Positions 16,728 through 26,228 of a stretch of DNA of 64,000 nucleotides are shown here, piece after piece. Numbering within the stretch: the first letter of the stretch is position 1; the number at the start of each line of letters is the position of its first letter. Position numbers and translations under genes: made by a program. A model generated the notes under the pieces. It was not told the DNA's origin, made no database searches, and worked only from the letters and a program-made list of their open reading frames with translations. Where the stretch lies: the NCBI RefSeq assembly GCF_020215705.1, contig NZ_JAIWNB010000001.1, positions 434,001-498,000 of the forward strand. The letters are read 5' to 3'. This DNA comes from Nonomuraea aurantiaca. Lineage in GTDB: Bacteria > Actinomycetota > Actinomycetes > Streptosporangiales > Streptosporangiaceae.

Positions 16728-18139
16728 AGCCAGCGCACGAACCGCATGACGACGTCCCTGCCCTGATCTTCGAAGGTCGGCAGGAGACCGAGCAGCTCGA
16801 CGGCGTCGTGCTCGGTCGCCGCCCCGAACAGGGTGGCGGCCGCGACGACGGAGTCGAGGCGGGCGCTGTGCGGATCGGCCAACTCGTAGGCGGCGCAGGT
16901 CCGCTTCCAATAGCGCCGTTCATGATGCAAGACCCGCGCCACCGGGTCCTCCTCCGGATCGGAGCTCTCGCCCTGAGTGTGTTCGTCGAGGAGCGCCGCC
17001 AGCGCGGCCGCGTGGACGTCCAGCACCCGGTCGTAGCGGTCGGTCTCGATGAGCGGCGGAGCGTCGAAGCCCTCGGCCGACTGTCCGATCCGTCCGGACA
17101 TCGCGGCTAGCGCCCGTACGAACTCCGCGTGCCGGTCACGGACGCAGTCGGTCAGGGAGGTCAGCCGCTGTTCGACCATCCGCAGGAAGACGTCGGCGAC
17201 CCGGTCGTCGGGGTGGTCATGCAGTTCCCGCATGCAGTCGCCGGCCGAGCGGGCGAGGAGGAGCACCCGCACAGGGTTGGCTCCGGCACCGCGTACAAGA
17301 GCGGCGACGAGGTCGCGCAGATGGGCCGTCCTGCCTTCGGCGTAGTCGACGACCAGCAGCAGCGGGGTGGAGACGGGGGCGACTCGGCCGAACATCTTCG
17401 CCGGGGTATCGTCGGCGATCACCCCGGCCAACCAGTTCCTCTCCCGGGCCAGTTCGCACAATCGCAGGGCGAGCCGAGTCTTGCCCTGCCCGGCTGGCGC
17501 CGTTATCAGCCGGGCCGCCTGCGCGGAAGGGCCGGCCATCCACATGTCCAGGTCCGAGAGCTCGGCCTCCCTGCCACTAAAGGGGACGACCCCGTACTCC
17601 GGGCGCAGCAGCATGCTTGGAAGGTAGGTCTCGGGGAGGGCGGTGGACGGCGCGAAGATTCCCGCTGCGGCGAGGGCGGGAGCCACCGCTGTCACCTGGC
17701 TCATGAGGTGGGCCATGTCTGAGCCGATATGCCGGTGCCGTAGGTAGACGGCTTGGCGGTCGGCGAGTTCCGCGATGTCGGATGGGAGATCGGCCTTGGC
17801 GGGCCGGGTGGCGCCAGTCAGCAGGACCGGGATCACCGGGATTCCCCGTTTGAGGGCGATGGAGATCTCTTTTCGCACCCAGTCGTCGGTCCGGTCGAGA
17901 TGCCGGGTCCCGTCGGCGGTGGCGGCAGTCAGCCATTCGGGGCCGATAAGCGACAGCATGACGTCGCAGGTCGTGACGCCTTCGAGCAGTACCTCGTCGA
18001 AACGGACCCCGGCCTGGATGGTCCGGCTCGACCGGAACACAAGTTCGGAGCTGAAGATCGTGCCCAGAATCTCGTCCAGCACGACCGCGGCATATGACCC
18101 GGCGTCGGCCGAGCGGAAGTTCAAAAATATCCCGGACAC
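16604..18139 (-). CDS. TIR-STAND NTPase, N-terminal half (copy 1, frameshifted)
   Basis: Residues 1-150 form a TIR domain (GIFLNFRSADAGSYAA; SLIGPEWL; DWVRKEISIALKRGIPVIPV). The glutamate in DWVRKE occupies the position of the NADase catalytic Glu in bacterial TIRs. Residues 210-460 form a STAND/NB-ARC-like NTPase with Walker A APAGQGKTRLA, Walker B LLLVVDYAEGR and a sensor-like arginine (LLLARSAGD). The last 40 residues (RDRRRSTLSAP onward) are out-of-frame readthrough; true homology stops near 16727, and TPR coding continues in the next frame. Start GTG 18139. The TIR-NTPase-TPR layout is that of intracellular receptors in antiphage defence or programmed cell death. It is divergent from the SIS operon. 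Confidence 0.85.
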   Translation of the reverse strand: MSGIFLNFRSADAGSYAAVVLDEILGTIFSSELVFRSSRTIQAGVRFDEVLLEGVTTCDVMLSLIGPEWLTAATADGTRHLDRTDDWVRKEISIALKRGIPVIPVLLTGATRPAKADLPSDIAELADRQAVYLRHRHIGSDMAHLMSQVTAVAPALAAAGIFAPSTALPETYLPSMLLRPEYGVVPFSGREAELSDLDMWMAGPSAQAARLITAPAGQGKTRLALRLCELARERNWLAGVIADDTPAKMFGRVAPVSTPLLLVVDYAEGRTAHLRDLVAALVRGAGANPVRVLLLARSAGDCMRELHDHPDDRVADVFLRMVEQRLTSLTDCVRDRHAEFVRALAAMSGRIGQSAEGFDAPPLIETDRYDRVLDVHAAALAALLDEHTQGESSDPEEDPVARVLHHERRYWKRTCAAYELADPHSARLDSVVAAATLFGAATEHDAVELLGLLPTFEDQGRDVVMRFVRWLQGSIRDRRRSTLSAPTGWGKTRPPPRCPPTPRSRSDHHGS

Positions 18140-18218
18140 GGCTCTTGATACTACTTACGGAAGAAACTGCCGTCTTGGTAACGGCGCGGTCCGCGGTCTC
18201 CGGAATGGACTTCGCGGG

Positions 18219-18254
18219 GTTTCCCGTTTCCTCATCGATCGGGGAAGGGGAAAC
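18219..18254. promoter_or_regulatory. Heptamer direct repeat / imperfect dyad in divergent promoter region
   Basis: GTTTCCCGTTTCCT at 18219-18232 is followed by CATCGATC and then GGGGAAGGGGAAAC, which forms an imperfect dyad with the first arm. It lies between the divergent TIR-STAND gene (start 18139) and the SIS operon (start 18326). The first 14 bases recur exactly upstream of metK at 23211-23224. I infer an operator for an island regulator, possibly the XRE protein. Confidence 0.45.
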
Positions 18255-18325
18255 CGCCGGAGTGTCTCTGGCCCGGACCTGATAATCGAGGCCAGACTCG
18301 ACCGGAGAACCGGAAGGTAGCCACC

Positions 18326-19447
18326 ATGCCCCTGCAGCCGCGCATCGCCAGATATTCCCAATTCATCAACGAGGAGTATCACTGCGGTTTTCTCAAGGGA
18401 AACGAGTATTCGTCGGACGAGTTCTCCGACGACTTAGCCCGACGCATCTCGGAAGGCGAGTTCAGCAGGATCGTCTTTACCGGAATGGGCTGCTCGGCGA
18501 TCGTCTCCGACATCATCCGCGGTTATCTCAAGGAACAGAGGTCGTCGTTCGAGGTGCATGTGGTGAACGACTACGACTGGGACAGCCTGCTTCCTGGAAG
18601 TGTGGTGCACGACGCCGGGACGCTCTTCATCGTTAGCTCCTACAGCGGTTTCTCCCGGGAGCCGCTGCTGGCCCTCCAGCGCCTGCTTCCCCGCAAGGAC
18701 CAGGTAGTGGTACTCACCTCGGGCGGCGACCTGGGCGACTTGGCGCGCGAGCACGGCATTTCGATCCTGCGCTGGCGGCTGCTGAACCCCGACCGGGAAT
18801 ATCCGCTCTTCCATGTGACCCAGTACTTCGCGATCCTCGTGGACTTCTTCGTCAAGGTGGGCATCCTCGGCCCGGAGTCGCTGACCGAGGTCCTTGGGCT
18901 GGCCTCGGCCGTCCGCGCCGACTTCGACGCGACGTGGACGGCACGCGCCCGCTCCTTGGGCAGGGAGAGCCGTGACGCCAACGTCGTCATGGTGGCGTCG
19001 CCGAAGTACCACGAGAGTCTGCTGAAGCTTTGCAAGATGCACCTGAACGAGATCGCCATGGTGCCGGCGACACGCAACTTCATCCACGAGTTCTGCCACA
19101 GCGAGGTGGCCTCCCTTTCCAACCCCGAACGGCGGCACAGTGTGCTGGTGTTCGTCTCCTCCGACGACGACCCCTACACCAAGGAGAAGGCCGCCAACCT
19201 CGCGGCGTTGTTGTCCGCGCCCCGTCCGGAGAACACGAACGTGGCCGTCCGCGTCGTCGAACTCGGCCAGCCGACGTTCGCGCGCCGCTTCTTCTGCGCG
19301 CTGCATCTGGTACAGGTTCTGACCCTCGAACTTGGCCGGTACCGCAACACCCGGTCCCGGGAGCTGATCTCCGAGGCGGCGGGCAATACCTGGTACCACC
19401 AGAGCACGATCAGCGCGGAGCGGCTGCCCGTCTCGGCGGGTTCCTGA
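18326..19447 (+). CDS. SIS-domain protein (glucose/mannose-6-phosphate isomerase-like)
   Basis: A 373-residue protein of the bifunctional phosphoglucose/phosphomannose isomerase type. The first SIS domain has IVFTGMGCSAIVSDIIRGYL and the phosphate-loop-like LFIVSSYSGFSREPL. A second SIS domain follows (NVVMVASPKYHESLLKLCKM), with a conserved NFIHEFCHSEV catalytic-like segment. These enzymes interconvert sugar phosphates or bind amino-sugar phosphates. ATG 18326 follows GGAAGGTAG. It opens a plus-strand operon with 2-nt and overlapping junctions to SDR, aminotransferase and MetRS, so a shared pathway is likely. The true substrate is unknown. Confidence 0.82.
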   Translation: MPLQPRIARYSQFINEEYHCGFLKGNEYSSDEFSDDLARRISEGEFSRIVFTGMGCSAIVSDIIRGYLKEQRSSFEVHVVNDYDWDSLLPGSVVHDAGTLFIVSSYSGFSREPLLALQRLLPRKDQVVVLTSGGDLGDLAREHGISILRWRLLNPDREYPLFHVTQYFAILVDFFVKVGILGPESLTEVLGLASAVRADFDATWTARARSLGRESRDANVVMVASPKYHESLLKLCKMHLNEIAMVPATRNFIHEFCHSEVASLSNPERRHSVLVFVSSDDDPYTKEKAANLAALLSAPRPENTNVAVRVVELGQPTFARRFFCALHLVQVLTLELGRYRNTRSRELISEAAGNTWYHQSTISAERLPVSAGS

Positions 19448-19449
19448 TC

Positions 19450-20202
19450 ATGGAAGATCTCCAAGGGCAGGTCTCTCTGATCACCGGTGGCACCCGGGGC
19501 CTGGGACTGGCACTGGCGAGCGGATTAGCCCGGGCAGGGGCGAGGGTATACCTGATCGGGCGGTCCGCGGAGACGGTCGCCGAGGCGGTCAAAGGATTGC
19601 GGGCCTTGGGGTATGAGGCGGCGGGCGGCGCGTTCGACGTCGCCGCCGCCGACCGCGCCGACGAACTCGTCGACCGGGTGATCAGGGAGATGGGCCGTCT
19701 TGACATCCTGGTGAACAACGCGGGCGTCATCGAGCGGCGGCCGACGGCCGAGCTCGGGCTCGACTCCTGGCGAAGAGTACTCGACGTCAACCTCACTGGA
19801 TCCTTCGCGCTGGCCCGCGCCGCGGGTCGAACGATGGTGCGGCGCGGCGAGGGGCGGATCGTCACGATCTCCTCGGTGCTCGGCAGGTCGGGCATGGCGG
19901 AGGTGGCGTCCTACGCCGCCAGCAAGGGCGCACTCGACCAGCTCACCCGCTGCCTCGCGGTCGAGTGGGCTGGGACCGGAGTCCGGGTTAACGCCATCGC
20001 CGCCGGCTATTTCGTCACCGAGCTCAGCGAACCGGCCCGAGAGGACCCGGTCAGGGGCCCGCGGCTGCTGGACCGGATTCCCGCCGGACGCTGGGGCCAA
20101 CCGGAGGAGATCGTCGGCCCGCTGTTGTTCCTTGTCTCCCCGGCGGCGTCGTATGTCACCGGTTGTGTGCTCCCCGTGGACGGCGGATGGAGCGCGACAT
20201 GA
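19450..20202 (+). CDS. SDR-family oxidoreductase (gluconate 5-dehydrogenase-like)
   Basis: A 250-residue classical short-chain dehydrogenase. Features are the cofactor motif TGGTRGLG (residues 13-20), NNAG (about 90), the catalytic Ser in TISSVLG, the YAASKGA (YxxxK) active site, and the C-terminal PVDGGW end. ATG 19450 is 2 nt after the SIS stop. The sequence style resembles gluconate 5-dehydrogenases and related sugar-acid or polyol SDRs. The adjacent sugar-phosphate isomerase-like gene supports a carbohydrate-derived substrate, but this is an inference. Confidence 0.92.
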   Translation: MEDLQGQVSLITGGTRGLGLALASGLARAGARVYLIGRSAETVAEAVKGLRALGYEAAGGAFDVAAADRADELVDRVIREMGRLDILVNNAGVIERRPTAELGLDSWRRVLDVNLTGSFALARAAGRTMVRRGEGRIVTISSVLGRSGMAEVASYAASKGALDQLTRCLAVEWAGTGVRVNAIAAGYFVTELSEPAREDPVRGPRLLDRIPAGRWGQPEEIVGPLLFLVSPAASYVTGCVLPVDGGWSAT

Positions 20203-21344
20203 GGAACTCGCCGATCCGGGAGATCACCGCCAGATGCGTGGAGGCCGGGGCGATCAACCTGGCGCAGGGCCTGTGCCGGGTGGACCCGCCCGTGCCGCTG
20301 ATCGAGGCAATGGCGCGGGCCGACCGTCTGGAGCACACCTACTCGGACGCGCGGGGCATCCCCGACCTGCGCCTCGCGATCGCGGAAAAGCTGGCGAGGG
20401 ACAACGGCATCGAGGCCGATCCCGATACCCAGGTGCTCGTGACGGTGGGCACGTCGAGCGCCTTCTACGCCACCTTGCGGGCACATCTGCGGTCCGGCGA
20501 CGAGGTCGTCCTCATCGAGCCGTTCTACAGCTACCACCGCGCCGCGATCGAGTTGTGCGGCATGACCCCGCGGGTGGCCCCGCTCTGCGGGCCCGGCCTG
20601 CGGCTGACCGAAGACACGCTCGCCGGGGCGGTCAGCGCGCGGACTCGCGCGATCGTGGTGTGTACCCCGGCCAACCCCAGCGGGAGACGCTTTGACCGCG
20701 CGGAGATCGCGGCGGTCGCGGCCCTGGCCAGAAGGCACGACCTGCTGGTGATCACCGATGAGATCTACGAATACATTCACTTCACGGACGCCGCCCATCT
20801 GTCACCGGCCACGGTGGAGGATCTCGCCGACCGCACAGTAACGATCAGCGGCCTGTCCAAGACTTTCAGCGTTCCGGGCTGGCGGCTCGGTTATCTGACC
20901 GGGCCGCCGCGCCTGGTGGATCCGGTCAGGGCGGTCTCGGACGTGATCTCCATCTGCGCTCCGGTGCCGTTACAGCGCCTCGCGTGCACGGCGCTCGGCC
21001 TGCCCACCGGCTATTACGCGGATCTGCGCCAGATGTACGCGCGGAAGAAGGAGATCATTGCGTCGGCGTTCAGGGAGACCGGCTGCACGGTGCCGGAGCC
21101 CGAGGGCTCCTACTACCTGTTCATCGGCTGTCTCCCGCTCGGCGTGGACACCGGGGCCGAGGCGGCCGAGCTGCTGCTCACTGAGGCCGGTGTCGGCGCC
21201 GTCCCTGGTGAGGCGTTCCATCTCGGGCCGCCGTCCGCGCCTCTCATCAGGATTTGCTTCTCCGCACCGGACGCCGAACTCCTCGATGCCGCCGCCCGGA
21301 TCAGGAAACTCCGGCCCGGTACAATCAAGAAGGGTGTTGCTTGA
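20199..21344 (+). CDS. Class I/II PLP aminotransferase
   Basis: A fold-type I PLP enzyme of 381 residues. The landmarks are [16 protein letters not shown] (cofactor phosphate region), [21 protein letters not shown] (pyridine nitrogen Asp), the Schiff-base lysine in [16 protein letters not shown], and the C-terminal carboxylate-binding arginine in [13 protein letters not shown] 20199 overlaps the SDR stop and has GGAG upstream. The group includes aspartate, aromatic, methionine and kynurenine aminotransferases and ACC-synthase-like enzymes. With MetRS and MetK downstream, a methionine- or SAM-linked amino acid substrate is attractive but unproven. Confidence 0.9.
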   Translation: MRNSPIREITARCVEAGAINLAQGLCRVDPPVPLIEAMARADRLEHTYSDARGIPDLRLAIAEKLARDNGIEADPDTQVLVTVGTSSAFYATLRAHLRSGDEVVLIEPFYSYHRAAIELCGMTPRVAPLCGPGLRLTEDTLAGAVSARTRAIVVCTPANPSGRRFDRAEIAAVAALARRHDLLVITDEIYEYIHFTDAAHLSPATVEDLADRTVTISGLSKTFSVPGWRLGYLTGPPRLVDPVRAVSDVISICAPVPLQRLACTALGLPTGYYADLRQMYARKKEIIASAFRETGCTVPEPEGSYYLFIGCLPLGVDTGAEAAELLLTEAGVGAVPGEAFHLGPPSAPLIRICFSAPDAELLDAAARIRKLRPGTIKKGVA

Positions 21345-21346
21345 TC

Positions 21347-23137
21347 ATGGCAGGTCAGAATGTCTTTACGGGCGTCGCGTGGCCCTACGCGAGCGGTCCT
21401 CGACATATCGGTCATGTTGCGGGCTTCGGTGTCCCGTCGGACGTGTTCAGCCGGTTCGAGAGGATGCGCGGCAACCACGTACTCATGGTGAGCGGCACCG
21501 ACGAGCACGGCACGCCCATCCTCCTGGCGGCCGACGCCGCGGGGGTACGGGCGAAGGACATAGCTGACAAGTACAGCCGGGTGATCTCCGAGGATCTTTG
21601 CGGCCTAGGCCTGTCGTACGATCTCTTCACCCGGACGACGACCCGCAACCACTACTCGATCGTCCAAGAGATGTTCCGCGGCCTCCACGACAACGGCTAC
21701 ATCTTCTCGCGCTCGATGCTCGGCGCGATCTCACCGTCGACCGGTCGAACCCTGCCCGACCGCTACATCGAGGGGACCTGCCCGCACTGCGGTGACCCAG
21801 GCGCGCGGGGAGATCAGTGCGACCACTGCAGCAAGCAGCTCGATCCGATCGACCTCCTCCAGCCGCGCAGCCGGGTAAACGGCGAAACCCCCGCCTTTGT
21901 GAAGACCGAGCACTTCTTCCTCGACCTGCGCGCCTTCGGCGAGGTTCTCGGCGGCTGGCTGCAAACCCGGCAGGGGTGGCGTCCAAACGTCCTAAAGTTC
22001 ACCATGAACCTGCTGAACGACCTGGCCCCTCGGGCGATTAGCCGCGACCTCGACTGGGGGGTGCCGATCCCGCTGGACGGCTGGGCCGACCGGCAGGACA
22101 AGCGCCTCTACGTCTGGTTCGATGCGGTCATCGGCTACATCGCGGGTTCGGTGGAGTGGGCTCGGCGCACCGGCGACCCGGACGCGTGGAAGGCCTGGTG
22201 GCACGATCCCGACGCCAGGGCCCACTACTTCATGGGCAAGGACAACGTCGTCTTCCACAGCGTCATGTGGCCGTCCATCCTGCTGGGATACAACGGAGAG
22301 GGGTCCAAGGGCGGGACGGCCGGACGGCTGGGCCGTCTGAACCTTCCCGAGCGGGTCGTCTCCAGCGAGTTCCTGACCATGGAAGGGCGGAAGTTCTCCT
22401 CTTCGCGTGACGTGGTCATCCACGTGCGCGACTTCCTGTCACGGTACTCGAGTGACTCGCTTCGCTACTATTTGGCCGCTGCGGGTCCGGAGACCGCCGA
22501 CACCGACTTCACCTGGAGCGCATTCGTCAGCAGGAACAACGACGAACTCGTCGCCGGCTGGGGCAACCTGGTCAACCGGACGGTCTCGATGGCGGCCAAG
22601 TACTTCGGCGGTATCCCCGAGGCCGGGGCGCTGAACGACCTCGACCACGAGCTGTTGGCCTCCTCACGAGCGTCCTTCGGCCTGGTTGGTGACCTGCTGG
22701 AGCAACAGCGGCAGCGGGCGGCGCTGGCGGCCGTGATGAAGGTGGTGGCGAGTGCGAACAAGTACACCTCCGAGCAGCGGCCCTGGGCGTTGCACGGCTC
22801 GGATCCCGAACGCGCCGCCACGGTTGTGCACGTCGCGCTCCAGGTCGTCGACGACTGCAAGAGCCTGCTCACCCCGTTTCTGCCCGAGTCCTCCGAACGA
22901 GTGCACCGGATCCTGGGGGGATCCGCGCCCTGGTCAGGGATGCCGGAACTGCGGGAGGTCGAGGAGGACGGCGAAACCTACACCGTGCTCATGGGCGACT
23001 ATTCGACGAGCGCGGTGTGGAAGTCGGTGCCGATTAAGCCGGGAATACCGCTGAGCGCGCCGGGACTGCTTTTCCAGAAACTCGACTCGGCAATCGTGGA
23101 GGATGAGCTCGAACGTATGGGCGGGGGGGCGGGATAA
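21347..23137 (+). CDS. metG: Methionyl-tRNA synthetase (island copy)
   Basis: Charges tRNA-Met using methionine and ATP. The 596-residue class Ia enzyme has the ATP motif PRHIGH (His20-His23), [12 protein letters not shown], a zinc knuckle (CPHCGDP...CDHC), [14 protein letters not shown], and the signature loop GRKFSSSR near residue 348. KFSSSR in place of KMSKS is, as I recall, normal in actinobacterial MetRS. The C-terminal anticodon helix bundle is present ([33 protein letters not shown]). No obvious inactivating change is seen. It starts 2 nt after the aminotransferase stop. A complete MetRS inside a mobile island suggests replacement, drug/toxin resistance, or supply of methionyl-adenylate to a pathway. 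Confidence 0.94.
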   Translation: MAGQNVFTGVAWPYASGPRHIGHVAGFGVPSDVFSRFERMRGNHVLMVSGTDEHGTPILLAADAAGVRAKDIADKYSRVISEDLCGLGLSYDLFTRTTTRNHYSIVQEMFRGLHDNGYIFSRSMLGAISPSTGRTLPDRYIEGTCPHCGDPGARGDQCDHCSKQLDPIDLLQPRSRVNGETPAFVKTEHFFLDLRAFGEVLGGWLQTRQGWRPNVLKFTMNLLNDLAPRAISRDLDWGVPIPLDGWADRQDKRLYVWFDAVIGYIAGSVEWARRTGDPDAWKAWWHDPDARAHYFMGKDNVVFHSVMWPSILLGYNGEGSKGGTAGRLGRLNLPERVVSSEFLTMEGRKFSSSRDVVIHVRDFLSRYSSDSLRYYLAAAGPETADTDFTWSAFVSRNNDELVAGWGNLVNRTVSMAAKYFGGIPEAGALNDLDHELLASSRASFGLVGDLLEQQRQRAALAAVMKVVASANKYTSEQRPWALHGSDPERAATVVHVALQVVDDCKSLLTPFLPESSERVHRILGGSAPWSGMPELREVEEDGETYTVLMGDYSTSAVWKSVPIKPGIPLSAPGLLFQKLDSAIVEDELERMGGGAG

Positions 23138-23156
23138 CCCTGGGGACGGGTGGGGC

Positions 23157-23191
23157 AGCGGGCCGGGAAGGGCCCGCTCCCTGCTCGTTTT
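23157..23191 (+). terminator. Weak intrinsic terminator between metG and metK
   Basis: An 8-bp GC stem (AGCGGGCC / GGCCCGCT, loop GGGAAG) is followed after ten bases by TTTT. It could end the SIS-to-MetRS transcript and leave metK to its own promoter, consistent with the heptamer cluster just downstream. Confidence 0.4.
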
Positions 23192-23197
23192 ACGCCC

Positions 23198-23224
23198 TTT
23201 CCCGTTTCCCGTTTCCCGTTTCCT
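23198..23224. promoter_or_regulatory. TTTCCCG heptamer array upstream of metK
   Basis: There are 3.7 perfect tandem copies of TTTCCCG, ending in GTTTCCCGTTTCCT (23211-23224), which is identical to the site at 18219. It lies about 90 bp before the metK start. A tandem heptamer at three island promoter regions suggests a common DNA-binding regulator. Confidence 0.45.
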
Positions 23225-23311
23225 AAGGATGGGGGACGCGGGCAACCAGGGAGATCGGAGCTGGTTTTCTCGACAATGGACTGAAATGTTCCATCTCGAT
23301 GGGAGCCGAAA

Positions 23312-24493
23312 TTGAGACGTCTGTTCACCTCCGAATCCGTGACCGAAGGACATCCGGACAAGATGGCCGACCAGATCAGCGACGCCGTCCTCGACGCGAT
23401 GCTGACCAAGGACGCCCAGAGCAGGGTGGCTGTCGAGACTCTGCTGGCAACGGGGCAGGTTCACCTCGCGGGGGAGGTCAGGACCACCGCGAACGTCGAC
23501 ATTCAGTCGGTCGTTCGGCAGAAGATCGTCGAGATCGGCTACGACTCCTCCGAGAAGGGCTTCGACGGCCGCACCTGCGGTGTCTCGGTGTCGATCGGTG
23601 CCCAGTCCCCCGACATCGCTCTGGGCGTCGACGGCTTGGCCGACGGCGTCCCGGCTGAGAACGACGACCTCCAGGGCGCGGGCGACCAGGGCCTGATGTT
23701 CGGCTACGCCACGAACGAGACCCCCGAGATGATGCCACTGTCCATCGTGCTGGCGCACCGATTGGCCCAGCGGCTGGCCGAGGTCCGCAAGAGCGGTGAG
23801 CTGGCCTACCTCCGCCCCGACGGGAAGACCCAGGTGACCCTTGAGTACGAGGGGCAGCGTGCGGTGCGGGTCGACACCGTGGTGGTCTCCAGCCAGCACG
23901 CCGGGAACATCGACCTCCAGAGCCTGCTGGAACCCGACATCAAGGAGTTCGTCGTCGATCCCGTCCTCACTGAGTTCGGCCTGAACGACGGCGGCCACCG
24001 GCTTTTGGTTAACCCGACGGGCCGCTTCGAGGTCGGGGGACCGATGGGCGACGCCGGACTGACCGGCCGAAAGATCATCGTGGACTCCTACGGCGGCATG
24101 GCCCGGCACGGCGGCGGCGCGTTCTCGGGGAAGGATCCATCCAAGGTCGACCGGTCGGGCGCCTACGCTATGCGGTGGGTGGCGAAGAACATCGTCTCGG
24201 CGGAGCTGGCCGAGCGGGCAGAGATTCAAGTCGCCTACGCGATCGGCCGGGCCCGGCCAGTGGGGGTGTTCGTCGAGACGTTCGGCACCGAGCGGGTGCC
24301 CGTCGAGCGGATCCAGGAGGCGGTGGTCGCGGTCTTCGACCTGCGGCCTGCGTCGATCATCAGGGAACTCGACCTGCTCCGGCCGATCTACCAGAAGACC
24401 GCGGCCTACGGCCACTTCGGCCGCCACGAACCTGAGTTCACCTGGGAGTCGCCCGGCCGGGCGAAGGAACTCGCCAGTGAGGCCGGGCTCTGA
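23312..24493 (+). CDS. metK: S-adenosylmethionine synthetase (island copy)
   Basis: Makes SAM from methionine and ATP. The 393-residue protein has all family signatures: [15 protein letters not shown], the hexapeptide GAGDQG followed by LMFGYATNE, and the P-loop-like [16 protein letters not shown]. The TTG start at 23312 is supported by GGGAG six bases upstream and by the conserved [16 protein letters not shown] beginning. A short loop before GAGDQG differs from that of housekeeping actinobacterial enzymes as I recall them, suggesting a paralogue rather than the main gene. Its position after metG makes methionine use the theme of this operon. Confidence 0.94.
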   Translation: MRRLFTSESVTEGHPDKMADQISDAVLDAMLTKDAQSRVAVETLLATGQVHLAGEVRTTANVDIQSVVRQKIVEIGYDSSEKGFDGRTCGVSVSIGAQSPDIALGVDGLADGVPAENDDLQGAGDQGLMFGYATNETPEMMPLSIVLAHRLAQRLAEVRKSGELAYLRPDGKTQVTLEYEGQRAVRVDTVVVSSQHAGNIDLQSLLEPDIKEFVVDPVLTEFGLNDGGHRLLVNPTGRFEVGGPMGDAGLTGRKIIVDSYGGMARHGGGAFSGKDPSKVDRSGAYAMRWVAKNIVSAELAERAEIQVAYAIGRARPVGVFVETFGTERVPVERIQEAVVAVFDLRPASIIRELDLLRPIYQKTAAYGHFGRHEPEFTWESPGRAKELASEAGL

Positions 24494-24536
24494 TCCGGGG
24501 ACGGCCGGGGATGGCCGGAGACGGGCCCCTGGGCCG

Positions 24537-25829
24537 TCACACCCGTTCGGCGCCGCGGCTGAGCCGGTCGAGCCGGGGCAGCAGTTCCCGGACGGGCGAA
24601 TGGCCGCGCCACCGGCTGAGCCCCTGGCGGAGCCGCCTCAGATCGGTCCTGATCGTCGCGGAGTCCACCGCGGTGGCCAGGTCGAGCACTTCGGACGCGG
24701 TCTCGCAGGCTTGGGTCACCTCGCCCATGGCGTACAGGGACAGGGCGTAGCGGGCGCCGTAGCGAGCGCGGCTGCGCTGCGCGTTGGGGGGAAGCACGGC
24801 CACGGTGCGGGTCAGGTGCTCGGCGGCTTGGCGGGGGCGGCCGAGGTCGTAGAAGCACCAGCCCAAGGCCGCTTCCACCGGGTTGATCACGTGCATCGAT
24901 CCGAGAGTGGGACGGACGGATTCTCCGTCGGCCCGCTCGATGTCGCCGAGCAAGCCGGCGGCGGCCTCGAGGTTCTTCAGACAGTTGGAAAGGTCTCCGG
25001 TGAGCGCGTGTCCCTGAGCGAGGCGCTGCAGCGCCAGTCCCCGCACCCGCGGCGAGGCCGACCGGTGGGTGAGCGCGTGCTCGGCCAGGTCGATCACGCC
25101 CTGGCCGTCGTCTTCGTACAGGCGGATCAGAGCAAGGCGGATGAGGGCGTAGGCGGGGATGTCCTTGTCACCACTTTCCTCGGCCAGTGCGGCGGCGTCG
25201 AGGGTGAACTCCTCGGCCATCTCGCGTTCCCCGCTCTCCTGGGCGAGCCAGCCGGCGTACTCGGCATAGTGGGCGGCGAGAAGGAGGAAACCGTCGCGTT
25301 CGCCTCGCCGGGTGGCCTGCGCCAGCGCCTTCAGCGCGTGGATCTGGGGCACGATGCTAAGCAGGAGCCCTCTCGGGCCGACGGTCTGCCCTACCCGCCG
25401 AATCGCCGTGAGCATGTCCGCGTGCGCGGCCTTCGTGGGTTCCAGCGCTGTTGGGTGGGAGCCGTGCAGCCGAATCACCGCGGTGGGGGTCGGCGGCAGT
25501 CCGAAGCCCGGGGTGTTCATCGCGATGACTCTGGCCTGGCCGTCGGCGTTCAGCTCGATCACCCAGGAGCGGTCCTGGCGGGCCGGATGTGGAGGCGCGG
25601 CGGTGTCCGGGGCATCCTGCGGAAGGACGAGGCGGGCGAGGGCATTCCCGGCGCCGAGAAGCGCGTCGAACCGCACGGCCATCTCCCGGCTCGGCTTCTT
25701 GAGGCCGTTCTCAATTTTACTGAGATGCCCTTTGCTGTAGTGGGCTATTTCCGCGAACTGCCCGAGAGAGATGCCCGCGGCCTCACGTCGCCGCCGCAAT
25801 TCAATTCCGAAGTCTTCCGATCTTTCCAT
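24537..25829 (-). CDS. XRE-family regulator with TPR-like C-terminal domain
   Basis: A 430-residue protein. Residues 11-55 form a Cro/C1-type HTH (ELRRRREAAGISLGQFAEIA and HLSKIENGLKKPS). Residues 150-430 are helical TPR-like repeats (for example LALQRLAQGHALTGDLSNCL). This architecture is common in streptomycete-type regulators, including peptide- or stress-responsive ones. ATG 25829 is chosen over the adjacent TTG. It lies convergent to metK and divergent from the small membrane protein/TIR-STAND operon, which places it centrally in the island. I infer that it is the local regulator and candidate binder of the GTTTCC heptamers. Confidence 0.87.
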   Translation of the reverse strand: MERSEDFGIELRRRREAAGISLGQFAEIAHYSKGHLSKIENGLKKPSREMAVRFDALLGAGNALARLVLPQDAPDTAAPPHPARQDRSWVIELNADGQARVIAMNTPGFGLPPTPTAVIRLHGSHPTALEPTKAAHADMLTAIRRVGQTVGPRGLLLSIVPQIHALKALAQATRRGERDGFLLLAAHYAEYAGWLAQESGEREMAEEFTLDAAALAEESGDKDIPAYALIRLALIRLYEDDGQGVIDLAEHALTHRSASPRVRGLALQRLAQGHALTGDLSNCLKNLEAAAGLLGDIERADGESVRPTLGSMHVINPVEAALGWCFYDLGRPRQAAEHLTRTVAVLPPNAQRSRARYGARYALSLYAMGEVTQACETASEVLDLATAVDSATIRTDLRRLRQGLSRWRGHSPVRELLPRLDRLSRGAERV

Positions 25830-26011
25830 CAAGGTCGTCCAAGGTTCGCAATGGGGTACCTGGGTGATAATTTCAGCCGGGATTTCGGTTCTCAGGGATT
25901 CTAGTCGACGGTCTTAGCGGGCACTGTATCACGGCCGCATTCTGGTCCTGTGTTCTCTATCGGAGGTTCCAAAACAATGATTTACTCCGACCGGAAAGGC
26001 GACAAGATGTC

Positions 26012-26224
26012 ATGAGGAGAATCGGGGGAGATAATGTCTTTACGGCGTTGTGGGCCGTGCTCTTCGGTCTCTGTCTTATCGGGGGGGCGGTGGCGTTGAC
26101 TCTTCGGCGCGACCTGCCGGGCGGAGAAAGGTGGGCGTCCGCTGCTGTCCTCTTGCTGATCGGAGCGTACCTGCTCTTTCTCGCGGCGCGGGAGATCCGC
26201 TCCCGCCGTCCTCCCAGGAGATGA
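26012..26224 (+). CDS. Small two-helix membrane protein
   Basis: Seventy residues with two predicted transmembrane helices (about 10-30, FTALWAVLFGLCLIGGAVAL, and 42-58, ASAAVLLLIGAYLLFLA) and a basic C-terminus (REIRSRRPPRR). It ends 4 nt before the TIR-STAND gene and is presumably co-transcribed with it. Small membrane partners are frequent in effector-type immune operons, where they may be effectors or anchors; that role is only an analogy. No family was recognised. Confidence 0.65.
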   Translation: MRRIGGDNVFTALWAVLFGLCLIGGAVALTLRRDLPGGERWASAAVLLLIGAYLLFLAAREIRSRRPPRR

Positions 26225-26228
26225 CACG

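Noticed and set aside
23138..23311. SAM riboswitch before metK
   Set aside because: The leader shows only a short terminator-like stem and TTTCCCG repeats; none of the known SAM-aptamer cores could be traced.
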